A stretch of DNA of 7,969 nt from an uncultured Oscillospiraceae bacterium (GCA_900556525.1 USOZ01000072.1:1-7969); one strand, 5' to 3'. Positions 1 to 7,093 are shown, counted from the stretch's first letter. The notes: generated by a model from the sequence alone, not told the origin. Numbers and translations are program-made.

Positions 1-6
1 TTTATC

Positions 7-133
7 CTTTAAAACAACCCGAATGGCGGCAACGCCATTTTTTCTGAGCGTGACAATTTTCGGCGCACGTCACGGGCAGCTTTGAAAAAAGATAAAAAGC
101 TTTAAACCCAACCCGACGCAGCGCAAGCTGCGT
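7..133. repeat. Direct repeat pair, each copy leading into a GCAA-loop hairpin
   Basis: Two copies of a 16-17 base motif lie 94 bases apart. Copy A (7-22) reads CTTTAAAACAACCCGA and copy B (100-116) reads CTTTAAACCCAACCCGA. Each runs directly into a perfect 7-bp hairpin with the tetraloop GCAA: AATGGCG/CGCCATT at 22-39 and ACGCAGC/GCTGCGT at 116-133. The stems differ in sequence but keep their form, which suggests selection on structure, as in REP-like palindromes or a structured RNA. Between them is a weaker 6-bp inverted repeat, CGTGAC (49-54) and GTCACG (69-74). A minus-strand frame crosses the region (193 to 2) but has no coding signals. I do not recognise the family. Confidence 0.45.
22..43 (+). 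terminator. Rho-independent terminator
   Basis: The stem AATGGCG/CGCCATT is closed by a GCAA tetraloop and followed directly by six T residues (38-43). It would end transcription of a + strand gene lying left of the window. It is also the hairpin of repeat copy A, so it may be part of that repeat instead. Confidence 0.5.
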
Positions 134-214
134 GGAAAGACATTCGTACCTCACGCCTGTAGTATCATTGAATGATAATAAAATAAATCTCAAGTGAAAA
201 TTTCGTGAAATGTA

Positions 215-244
215 TTGACAATATACGAGCGGTGAGTGTATAAT
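215..244 (+). promoter_or_regulatory. Consensus sigma-A promoter for the relaxase leader
   Basis: A perfect TTGACA (215-220) and a perfect TATAAT (239-244) are separated by 18 bases. Transcription would start near 251, about 264 bases before the relaxase start codon, so the leader RNA would carry all three downstream hairpins. A palindrome with arms TATCATT/AATGATA (163-177) lies upstream and could be a protein site, but this is only inference. Confidence 0.75.
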
Positions 245-261
245 TAAGCTAGCTTCAGATT

Positions 262-312
262 AAAAAGAGCACGAACGATATACTTTTAAAGTATATTTTT
301 CGTGCTCTTTTT
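262..312 (+). terminator. Long hairpin just after the promoter (attenuator or terminator)
   Basis: The outer arms are a perfect 14-bp match (262-275 with 299-312, reading AAAAAGAGCACGAA and its complement). An inner 9-bp palindrome (278-286 with 288-296) is separated from them by a 2x2 internal loop. The right arm ends in T residues and the left arm begins with A residues, so it could terminate in both directions. It begins only about 11 bases after the predicted transcription start at 251. A transcript ending here would be roughly 60 nt, and readthrough would be needed for relaxase expression from that promoter. Confidence 0.6.
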
Positions 313-333
313 TGCGTGCACAGTAAAAAAAGC

Positions 334-389
334 AGCCGTCTTTTCGGAATAGTATACCTTTTCTTATGCGGTTTTCCGAAAAGACAGCT
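334..389. repeat. Inverted repeat upstream of the relaxase
   Basis: Arms 338-349 (GTCTTTTCGGAA) and 374-385 match over 12 bp. After one mismatch the stem extends by three more pairs (AGC 334-336 with GCT 387-389). The loop is 24 bases and there is no T-run after the stem. It is the second of three inverted repeats between the promoter and the relaxase gene. Arrays of inverted repeats are usual around relaxase origins of transfer, so it may be part of oriT. Confidence 0.55.
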
Positions 390-426
390 ATGATGTTTTG
401 GGGTCAAGGGGAATCCCATTGCGCCA

Positions 427-465
427 ACTATTGATGAAAAGCATGGCTTTTTGTCAATAGTGACA
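427..465 (+). other. oriT: Candidate origin of transfer (oriT) with nick region
   Basis: An almost perfect hairpin has outer arms ACTATTGA (427-434) and TCAATAGT (454-461), a 2x2 TG/TG internal mismatch, inner arms AAAAGC (437-442) and GCTTTT (446-451), and a 3-base ATG loop. The right arm runs into ATAGTGAC (457-464). In the MOBV prototype pMV158 the nick lies in ATAGTGTG/TTA just 3' of an inverted repeat. The shared ATAGTG and its position beside a hairpin and a MOBV relaxase gene suggest a nick near 464. The analogy rests on remembered family knowledge; the exact nick site is inferred. Confidence 0.5.
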
Positions 466-514
466 TAGCGTATGAAACAATTGACACATTGTGAATAGAA
501 AGGAGTTGTGTTCA

Positions 515-2191
515 ATGACTGTAAGTATCACTTCCAACCACAACAGGGATCTCGGCAGCGGGCAGACCGGTAATCTTGCCCATAACCGTCGCGTGTTTAT
601 TCCCGGAAATGTTGACAGAAATCTCGTCTGCTGTAACGTTGTGTTTGTTGACAGAAAACTGGGCGAAGTGTATCTCGAATGTTTCGGAGAAGCGATAATC
701 GCCAAAAACAGCAAACAAAAACGGATGGACAGAATTAAAACCACGCCGCAGAATTACTTCAAAAAAATGTTCGGGACAGAGCCCGACAGCTGCAGTGCGC
801 AGAAAATTCTGACATCAAACGCGCGAGGCGGAAACGAGGTAAAGTCGTACAACGAGGAAATTTTTCAAGTCGGCGATTGCAATGAATTTGGCCATTTTAC
901 GCGTGATGACGACGGAAACTTCATCGACAAAAACGGAAACCCTGTAAAATGGAATAAGTTCAAAAACAAATATTATGATGTGAACGGAAAAGAAGTCACG
1001 GACGGGAGCAATCTAAAGCCAAATCCCAAAGCGGAAATCGCGAAAGAAATCCTCGGGATTTTCTACTGCGGCGGTCATATTAAAATAGGGAATGAAGAAG
1101 TTGAAATCCTGCCTTTTGAGGAACGTAATCCGAATTTCAAGGTCGTGTGCGCCGTCGAACACAATGACGAATGGCACGGAACCCCGCACCTGCACATTGA
1201 CTATGTACCTGTTGGAACGGGCTACGTCAAGGGTCCCGAAAAGCAGCTCGGATTCGAGCGCGCACTCGCAAACATGGGCTTCGGAAACAGAAAAAGCGCA
1301 TATATTGAATGGCGCGAAAAGGAGCGGCAGATTCTTAAAAATATTTGCAATTCCTACGGTTTTGAAACAAAAACAAAAGAGGAAGAATGTGCTAATAATC
1401 GCGGTGTAACATATACAACTGACGTATATAGAGATGCAGTCCGCGAGGGTCGCGCCGACGCACGCATTATTAAAGGAATCGCCGAGGACGACGCAGCCAA
1501 AATCAGAGAAACAGCGGAAATTGAAGCTGAAAATGTGAAAGAAGCAGCTAAAAAAGAAGCTTGTGAAATCAAACAATTAGCAAGTGAGGACGCGAATCGC
1601 ATTACTGAAAACGCCTATTGCGAAGAACGCAGAGCCCGCGCAGAAAACGAACGGCTTGCCGAGGAAAATTTCGAGCTTATGCAGGAAAGCAGACACCAAC
1701 GCGAACAGATTGATTTGCTATGCGCCGCCACAATAAATTTACCGACGAAGAAATTCAATCCATTCGGTAAGTCTGAGAAATACATAATGGATTCGCATGA
1801 ATACGCCAAATTATGCGAGTGCGTCAGGGATATAAAGCGCTGGAAAGATAACACGCTTACATCTGACGAAGCGCTCAGAACTGCAGAAAATGAACGTAAA
1901 ATCTGGGAACAGAAAAACGAAAATCAGGATCAGATTATTCGTGAACAAGCGGAAATCATTGCTATGCAGATGATTCAAAAACGCATTGATGAGCTTGAGG
2001 ATGAGAAGAATAAATACAGGCATTTATGCAAAAACGCCAAAACAGCACTTAAAAAAGCAGCCATAAAATACGCCGAAGATATGTCCTCGTCTTTTGCAAA
2101 GCAGGACGCAGAATCGAAGAGGGCAAGGTACGAAACAGCTTGTGCAAAGTTTGGATTTGACGAGTTTAAAGATGATGAGATGCAGTTTTGA
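515..2191 (+). CDS. mob: MOBV-family (Pre/Mob) plasmid mobilization relaxase
   Basis: This 558-aa relaxase would nick oriT and lead single-stranded DNA into a recipient through another element's conjugation pore. The ATG at 515 is chosen because AGGAG (501-505) lies 9 bases upstream and because it places GNLAHNRRVF so that His23 matches His22 of MobM, the DNA-linking nucleophile of that enzyme. The metal motif HNDEWHGTPHLHIDYVP begins at residue 216, with ligands H216, E219, H225 and H227. It has two more residues between DE and PH than MobM's HLDESTPHMH. The two motifs are about 193 residues apart, against about 104 in MobM, so roughly 90 residues are inserted, including an Asp/Gly/Asn-rich stretch near residues 130-170. 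The C-terminal half (about 320-405 and 475-525) is charged coiled coil, typical of the family's dimerization and membrane-association tail. Family call is secure; substrate is inferred from position. Confidence 0.93.
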   Translation: MTVSITSNHNRDLGSGQTGNLAHNRRVFIPGNVDRNLVCCNVVFVDRKLGEVYLECFGEAIIAKNSKQKRMDRIKTTPQNYFKKMFGTEPDSCSAQKILTSNARGGNEVKSYNEEIFQVGDCNEFGHFTRDDDGNFIDKNGNPVKWNKFKNKYYDVNGKEVTDGSNLKPNPKAEIAKEILGIFYCGGHIKIGNEEVEILPFEERNPNFKVVCAVEHNDEWHGTPHLHIDYVPVGTGYVKGPEKQLGFERALANMGFGNRKSAYIEWREKERQILKNICNSYGFETKTKEEECANNRGVTYTTDVYRDAVREGRADARIIKGIAEDDAAKIRETAEIEAENVKEAAKKEACEIKQLASEDANRITENAYCEERRARAENERLAEENFELMQESRHQREQIDLLCAATINLPTKKFNPFGKSEKYIMDSHEYAKLCECVRDIKRWKDNTLTSDEALRTAENERKIWEQKNENQDQIIREQAEIIAMQMIQKRIDELEDEKNKYRHLCKNAKTALKKAAIKYAEDMSSSFAKQDAESKRARYETACAKFGFDEFKDDEMQF

Positions 2192-2262
2192 ACAGCCAAA
2201 TAAAAATACATATTGCGTTTGGCATAATATACAAAAACGCTATACAAATTTTGTTTGAACTA

Positions 2263-2288
2263 CATATTGAAAAATATATATCAATATG
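2263..2288. promoter_or_regulatory. Operator-like inverted repeat over a promoter
   Basis: CATATTGA (2263-2270) and TCAATATG (2281-2288) form a perfect 8-bp inverted repeat with a 10-base AT-only spacer. It covers the -35 box and spacer of the promoter at 2267-2295, the classic place for a repressor dimer. No regulator gene is visible in the window, so the binding protein is unknown. Confidence 0.5.
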
Positions 2289-2295
2289 GTATACT
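2267..2295 (+). promoter_or_regulatory. Promoter of the 52-aa protein gene
   Basis: TTGAAA (2267-2272), a 17-base spacer and TATACT (2290-2295) give a near-consensus sigma-A promoter. Transcription would start near 2302, leaving about 50 bases of leader before the start codon at 2352. The small gene therefore need not depend on readthrough from the relaxase. Confidence 0.65.
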
Positions 2296-2351
2296 CTCCC
2301 CGCTAAACATAATAAGGAAGATTTGGAAATTAAAATGAAAAGGAGACAAAA

Positions 2352-2510
2352 ATGGGAAACAAATTAAATGACAAGTACCCTCAACAGCTTATCGACGCTG
2401 TGGCTGAGCTGCTGCTTCCGGAAATACAGAAGTTCTATGAGAGCGATGAGGGAAGGCAGCTTTTAGAGGAGTGGGTTAAAGGCAAAAAGACGGGCGGAGA
2501 TGGGAAGTAG
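2352..2510 (+). CDS. Small hypothetical protein (52 aa)
   Basis: The ATG at 2352 follows AAAAGGAGAC, with AGGAG at 2341-2345, 6 bases upstream. It opens a 52-codon frame starting MGNKLNDKYPQQLIDAVAEL and ending in TAG. The gene has its own promoter, a strong ribosome site and its own terminator, so it is very likely real despite its size. The protein is soluble and charged: a predicted amphipathic helix (residues 9-28, LIDAVAELLLPEIQKFY) is followed by an acidic helix around EGRQLLEEWV and a basic GKKTGGDGK tail. There is no signal peptide, membrane segment, cysteine or obvious DNA-binding motif. I do not recognise the family. Its place beside a relaxase suggests an accessory or regulatory role for the mobile element, which is only a guess. 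Confidence 0.8.
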   Translation: MGNKLNDKYPQQLIDAVAELLLPEIQKFYESDEGRQLLEEWVKGKKTGGDGK

Positions 2511-2555
2511 AGGCTTTGCTGTTGATTTGTGTTTTTGCTTTAGCTGTAAATGAAT

Positions 2556-2593
2556 CAGGACGTTAAGCGAGTGTTAACGTCCTGCGGATTTTT
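2556..2593 (+). terminator. Terminator of the 52-aa protein gene
   Basis: An 11-bp perfect stem, CAGGACGTTAA (2556-2566) with TTAACGTCCTG (2574-2584), has a 7-base loop and is followed by CGGA and TTTTT (2589-2593). It lies 45 bases after the stop codon. It also sits between convergent genes, so it may help stop the toxin operon transcript from the other strand, although there is no T-run on that side. Confidence 0.8.
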
Positions 2594-2602
2594 ATTTGTG
2601 GT

Positions 2603-2625
2603 ATTTTGTAGGGCATGCACAAAAT
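2603..2625. repeat. Short inverted repeat at the 3' side of the RTX gene
   Basis: ATTTTGT (2603-2609) and ACAAAAT (2619-2625) pair perfectly around a 9-base loop, 22 bases beyond the stop codon of the minus-strand RTX gene. There is no clear T-run on the minus strand, so a terminator role for that operon is possible but weak. Confidence 0.3.
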
Positions 2626-2646
2626 CTGTGAAGGGCATTCTTGGTT

Positions 2647-5600
2647 TTAGGCTCGCTGCAACTCATCTATTTTCATAGTGTTGCCTCCGTCAAATTCAAG
2701 AACAAAGTTCCTTTGCGACTGAATTGTTCTGAAACCTTGAATAGTAAGCGTGTGCCCGGTCTCTTTAACTGTAAGTACGGCATCGTAACAGTTTGTAGGA
2801 TAATACACTGTAAAATCGTCCGGAGATAATCCTATGAATTTTATCATGTTTGAACCGGAGTTGTCAAAGATAGCATCATTGCCGTAATTTTTGCCGTAAA
2901 TATATGTGTCATCTCCGCCTCCGCCGTTGAGAGAATCGTCTCCCGTACCGCCATCGAGATAATCGTTTCCTGCGTTTCCAATGAGTGCATCGTTGCCGTC
3001 GCCGCCGTAAATAAAGTCAGCAGTATTAAATCCATTATAATGATCATCTCCTGCCGTGCCTATATATGAATTTGATAAATTCTCAAAAGTATCATATTTA
3101 TCATAATATATCAAGCTTTCTTTAAGAGCCAATATATTTTTGCGTGAAATATCAGTGTTATTGATTTCGTCGTAGATTTTGAGATAATCACAAAGATCGT
3201 ATGTAAGGCATTCCATCGACGCGTCTTCTTCTGATATTTTTGATTTGATAAAATCGTATAAAACTGATAGATCTAACTGCTTTATGCCGTCTTCGCCCTT
3301 GTATTCAAGCGCACCGCTGAGATAACCGCCGAGTGAGGAATTGAGATTGAGTATAGAGTAATACTTTTCTTCAATATCAAGCATAATATTTTTTAAAATG
3401 ACGGCTGCGTTTATATTGGGATTTGCTCCGTCGACACCTAAAAATTTTCGTCCCATAAATTCTTCTACAACGTGAAGATCGCGGGCATCGATATTTCCTC
3501 CTCTAGAATTTGAAGAGATGTCTTCGGAATTTGTTATGGCATAAAGTATTCTTTTGTTCAATATGCGTTTTTCTGCATAATTATCAGATTCGTTAAATTT
3601 ATTCCATAATTTGGCAAGTTCGCCTGTTTTGTCGTTTTGAAGTGCTTCTTGAATATTAGGTACATTTCCGACTGTAATATCATCATTTCTTGTGGTATTT
3701 GCTAAATCGACAGGAAACCAGAATTCAACTATTTGGGTTGTTTTGGCATCATTGAAAGTAACGCTGGCACTTTCCGCCATTCTTGTCCTTGTTTCTGGAT
3801 CTGTTAATTCTAATATTATGCATGAAAGACTGATTGATTTAATGCCAACTTCACTTAAGGATTTGAGTTCCGTTTTTTCCGATTTCCCGTTGTGATTTTT
3901 ATCAAACCATACAGACAACTTTGAAAAAATATAATCACTGCTATCAATTATATTATCATTGTTTGTATCAAATTCAGCAAGTGCCTCAAATCCGGAGCTT
4001 GCCGGTGATCCATTTTTCAAAATAAATCTATCTCCGAATAATTCACTCCCGTTATCTATTTTTCCGTTGCCGTTCAGGTCAAGTGAGAGAAAAGCGTCCT
4101 CCGTTCCTATCCATGCTGTTTTTTCGGCAAATCCATTGTTATCCAGGTCAAAGTTAACACCATCACTTAATGAAAAAAGATTTATGCCCTCGCTGCCGAA
4201 ATCTATAATAAGCGGATCAGAGGGCGGAGTTGCGTTTTCGGCGTCCGTATAATCTTCTGACTTGTTGTGAAGAGATTCAAGAATTTTGTTCAGAAAATCC
4301 TTAAGTCGAGTGTATGTAACCGTTGAAGTGTCATCATTGTCAGGCGAAAAAATAAACATATATGGTCGCAGCTTATTATATGCTCTTACTAGCCTATCCG
4401 AATCTCCTGTTATAAGCGAATTATTTACCTCGTTGAGAAAATCCGTTCCGATATCAAGAATCATAGATGAGTGTGAGGTCTTGTTTTTGTTAGATGAATG
4501 GATAGACATAACTGTTGTAACACATATAACGGTCGAGACAACTGCGGCTGTGGATATAATAACGGTTCCGTTGGAAACGATGTTTCCGTCTTTATCAAGC
4601 GACGTTCCCGTAGATGGATTAAATGCGGAAGAACTATCCGGCATATAGCCGTTAATATGATCCCATATAGCACGGCGCGCTTCATTAGTGCGCGGCAATG
4701 GCTTAAGAGCAACCAAGGGATTTTCTTCAGCGTCGTATTCATTATCATTCCTGTCACTTATTTTTAAATCATCATCGCCGCTGTCATTGTCATTATCAGT
4801 GTCGTTGTCTGTACTCGGATCAGGAACTACTACAGGCATATCCGTTTCATTTTCAGGGGATTCATCGCTGTTTTCGCCATCGTTTTTATTATCATCTTCT
4901 TCGTCTTTTTTGTCATCTTCCTCCTGTTCGTCATTTTGGGTTGGCTCGTATGTGCTCGGATCAGAATCCGGCTTTAAATCTTCGTCTGTTTTTGGATTTG
5001 AATCGCTTTCAGGTTCCTCTTCTGCGTTATCATCATTTTGCTTGTTTTCATCTTCTATTTTTTCAAACCTGTAAAAAATTAAGCCATCATTGCATACATC
5101 GTAAATAATTTTATATTTAGCATTATTTTTTGGTGCAATTACATCTTGAATAATCCCACTGTAAATATATGATGTTGTCCCTCCACTCAAATAATTGTCT
5201 GTCGATTCAATATCAATGCGTAATTCTGAATTAAGATAATTAGCAAGCTGTTGCTGAGCCTTTATCCTTTTTGTTCCCGAAAAATAGGAATATGGCTTTA
5301 CTTCCCATAGATATGTCACTTCATTACTATCAATATCAACTGTTTCAAAACTTAGATCAACACTACCTGTTTTGCTTGGTTTTCCGGTAACTGGGTTTGT
5401 TACATAATCTTTATAGTGGATTTTTAGTTCTATGTCTATGCTTCCAAAATTGTATGTTCCTTTTAAATGTTCTTGAACTTTATTATGAAAAAAATTCCAA
5501 GGACATCCATCTATGCGCGCCTGAGTCCAATCGCCGGCTTTGTTTATGGTTGACAAAGAGTCTTGTTCACCTTCATAAGCCGCTTCGCTTATACTTGTAT

Positions 5601-5697
5601 TCTCTGCAAATGATTTAGGTGCCGATACTACAAATACAGGTAAAATTATTGATATCACTAAAATGTGACATACGAGCTTTGTAAATATTTTTTTCAT
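2647..5697 (-). CDS. Secreted RTX/EF-hand multidomain protein, candidate nuclease effector
   Basis: The protein has 1016 aa; an AAGGA site lies 10 bases before the ATG. A Sec signal peptide covers residues 1-31, with likely cleavage after SFA. Residues 45-215 form a globular domain with GSVDL (D114) and YLWEVKPYS (E132, K134), followed by AQQQLANYL, the pattern of a PD-(D/E)XK nuclease core. Residues 213-325 are an acidic linker (40 of residues 221-310 are Asp or Glu). A single hydrophobic segment spans 378-399. Calcium-loop motifs follow at 517-529, 540-552, 577-588 and 599-610, embedded in the FDLDNNGFAEKTAW and LFGD context known from RTX proteins. SRGGNIDARDLHVVEEFMGR (731-750) is another RTX-protein signature. 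Six tandem nonapeptides start at 880, 889, 898, 907, 916 and 925, then comes an RTX-associated C-terminal domain (about 932-1012). Calcium binding and secretion are well supported; nuclease activity is inferred. No type I secretion genes are seen. Second gene of its operon. Confidence 0.88.
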   Translation of the reverse strand: MKKIFTKLVCHILVISIILPVFVVSAPKSFAENTSISEAAYEGEQDSLSTINKAGDWTQARIDGCPWNFFHNKVQEHLKGTYNFGSIDIELKIHYKDYVTNPVTGKPSKTGSVDLSFETVDIDSNEVTYLWEVKPYSYFSGTKRIKAQQQLANYLNSELRIDIESTDNYLSGGTTSYIYSGIIQDVIAPKNNAKYKIIYDVCNDGLIFYRFEKIEDENKQNDDNAEEEPESDSNPKTDEDLKPDSDPSTYEPTQNDEQEEDDKKDEEDDNKNDGENSDESPENETDMPVVVPDPSTDNDTDNDNDSGDDDLKISDRNDNEYDAEENPLVALKPLPRTNEARRAIWDHINGYMPDSSSAFNPSTGTSLDKDGNIVSNGTVIISTAAVVSTVICVTTVMSIHSSNKNKTSHSSMILDIGTDFLNEVNNSLITGDSDRLVRAYNKLRPYMFIFSPDNDDTSTVTYTRLKDFLNKILESLHNKSEDYTDAENATPPSDPLIIDFGSEGINLFSLSDGVNFDLDNNGFAEKTAWIGTEDAFLSLDLNGNGKIDNGSELFGDRFILKNGSPASSGFEALAEFDTNNDNIIDSSDYIFSKLSVWFDKNHNGKSEKTELKSLSEVGIKSISLSCIILELTDPETRTRMAESASVTFNDAKTTQIVEFWFPVDLANTTRNDDITVGNVPNIQEALQNDKTGELAKLWNKFNESDNYAEKRILNKRILYAITNSEDISSNSRGGNIDARDLHVVEEFMGRKFLGVDGANPNINAAVILKNIMLDIEEKYYSILNLNSSLGGYLSGALEYKGEDGIKQLDLSVLYDFIKSKISEEDASMECLTYDLCDYLKIYDEINNTDISRKNILALKESLIYYDKYDTFENLSNSYIGTAGDDHYNGFNTADFIYGGDGNDALIGNAGNDYLDGGTGDDSLNGGGGDDTYIYGKNYGNDAIFDNSGSNMIKFIGLSPDDFTVYYPTNCYDAVLTVKETGHTLTIQGFRTIQSQRNFVLEFDGGNTMKIDELQRA

Positions 5698-5719
5698 TTT
5701 GTTTCATCCTTTTTATTAT

Positions 5720-7093
5720 TTATATTTCAAGTTGATATAGCTTTAAAATTTCTGTGTTTAACGCCCTACGCTTTTCAAGTTCTGCTAAAGCTTTTCGGTG
5801 TATTTCAGGGTCGTTAAAGTACATATTTTTAATTTTAACCATTTGGCGGATTTCGTCTGAAGCACCTGTCCTGCCGCTAATGGTATCGTTAAATTGTCTT
5901 TGCAGCTCCTGATTGTCTGTTTTAATATAAAGCATTCCTTCATCATATTCCATACAGAATTCAAAATCAAACTTAGAATTAAATATACCAGTACTTATAC
6001 GTCCTGAATAAATTTTAAAGAAATCAATGCATTTGTCAAGCGTATTAACGTTATCTAATATGGGCAAAGCATATTTTTGAGTCATATCAAGAGAGAATTT
6101 AAGTTCTCGTATCATATCTTCATGATTTTCCTTAAAATATTGAAAAGGATGAAGCTGTTCCACTATTCTCATTTCAACATTAGGGCGATGAGACCTTATA
6201 TAATAGTCATCGACAGGTTTCATCCAATTTATGTTCTCGGCAGGTGCGACATCAAGATTTATTTTTCTTCGGTACACGGTAGCCGCTCCGATAAGAATGT
6301 CAAAAGCCTTTTTTCTTAAATCCATTTGCTCACTGTTTCTGATAGCTATAATATGTATTATCTCTCCACCCGGTACAACTCTGACCAAATAAGGGTATTT
6401 ACCCTTAATTCTCTTAAACCCCAACGGCTCCAAAGCTTCTTCAAACACCTTAATAAATGCGGCGTTAAGCGACATTGTTTTCACACCGACTTTTTTAAAG
6501 TAAAGTGAAACGACAGCTTTGTTATCCTCCGAAATTGAAGAAAGCTCATCATAATCCGCAATAATTAAATCGGGACTTATCCCGAGAAAATCAGATACCT
6601 TAATTAAACCGTCTTCTGCGAAAGCGAAGTCGCTGTCGCGGACTTTGCAGAACTTTTCCCACATATTTTCGTCTGACATAATAGATGTCCAAAGTTCGCG
6701 GTTACCCTTGGCTTCTTCGCGGCTTTCAAATCCATAATCTCCGCCGCAGCCGATAATGACCCTGTCGGCGCGTCCTTCCTGTCCGATGTACATATCGAGA
6801 ACCGCAAAATCGCTGTCAAGAACGGTATTGCTGATGCAGTATGTCTTGAGATTTGCAGCTATTTTCTGCGCGTCGGAATTTACCTTTTCGTTGTCCGAAA
6901 TGTAATCCTCAGAGCATAGCGTTACCCATTGATTGCTTGGCGAAAATGCGGCGGCGTATGAAAGTTCCGCCTCATCAGAATTCGTTTTTACATAGCCGAG
7001 TTTTTTCATGGCGGCGGTGAAATTCTTTAAGAAATCGTTTTGCGTCTGGCTGGCGCTCTTTCTGATTTGCAAGTTTGAGAAAAATCTGCCCAT
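5720..7093 (-). CDS. Uncharacterised 457-aa protein, candidate immunity or partner protein
   Basis: The protein is soluble with no signal peptide or membrane segment, so it should stay in the cytoplasm. The start at 7093 has GGAGG (7098-7102) 4 bases upstream and a consensus promoter behind it. I see two parts. Residues 1-200 start MGRFFSNLQIRKSASQTQND and contain a LSYAAAFSPSNQWVTLCSEDY segment, then DSDFAVLDMYI. Residues 205-350 begin NAAFIKVFEEALEPLGFKRIKGK and resemble, weakly, the layout of DUF4304-type proteins, some of which lie next to toxins. The C-terminal tail (about 415-457) is helical and charged. No catalytic motif is evident. It is the first gene of a two-gene operon, 22 bases before the RTX effector gene, which is why an immunity, chaperone or adaptor role is suggested. 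That role is inference; the gene itself is certain. Confidence 0.9.
   Translation of the reverse strand: MGRFFSNLQIRKSASQTQNDFLKNFTAAMKKLGYVKTNSDEAELSYAAAFSPSNQWVTLCSEDYISDNEKVNSDAQKIAANLKTYCISNTVLDSDFAVLDMYIGQEGRADRVIIGCGGDYGFESREEAKGNRELWTSIMSDENMWEKFCKVRDSDFAFAEDGLIKVSDFLGISPDLIIADYDELSSISEDNKAVVSLYFKKVGVKTMSLNAAFIKVFEEALEPLGFKRIKGKYPYLVRVVPGGEIIHIIAIRNSEQMDLRKKAFDILIGAATVYRRKINLDVAPAENINWMKPVDDYYIRSHRPNVEMRIVEQLHPFQYFKENHEDMIRELKFSLDMTQKYALPILDNVNTLDKCIDFFKIYSGRISTGIFNSKFDFEFCMEYDEGMLYIKTDNQELQRQFNDTISGRTGASDEIRQMVKIKNMYFNDPEIHRKALAELEKRRALNTEILKLYQLEI

Noticed and set aside
2..193. 63-codon minus-strand open frame at the left edge
   Set aside because: It crosses both hairpins of the repeat pair, has no ribosome site and has no protein-like motif.
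481..486. TTGACA just before the relaxase
   Set aside because: No -10 box lies 16-18 bases downstream and it would place the start inside the ribosome site region.
491..514. GTG start that would lengthen the relaxase by 8 residues
   Set aside because: The AGGAG site lies inside this extension and correctly serves the ATG at 515; MobM alignment also favours 515.
1013..1576. 187-codon minus-strand open frame
   Set aside because: It is antisense to the relaxase, Cys/Phe-rich in the way of a shadow frame, and has no ribosome site.
2215..2240. GCGTTT/AAACGC inverted repeat after the relaxase as a terminator
   Set aside because: Only 6 bp with a 14-base loop and no continuous T-run; too weak to call.
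2902..3060. Regular 27-base periodicity resembling a DNA repeat or CRISPR array
   Set aside because: It reflects the six RTX nonapeptide codons; there are no identical repeats with unique spacers.
4026..4149. Dockerin-like calcium loops suggesting a cellulosome protein
   Set aside because: The loops occur in the DLDNNG/LFGD context typical of RTX proteins and are not arranged as a paired dockerin module at a terminus.
4688..5074. 128-codon + strand Ser-rich frame
   Set aside because: It is the complement of the acidic linker codons of the RTX gene; the Ser runs are an antisense artefact.
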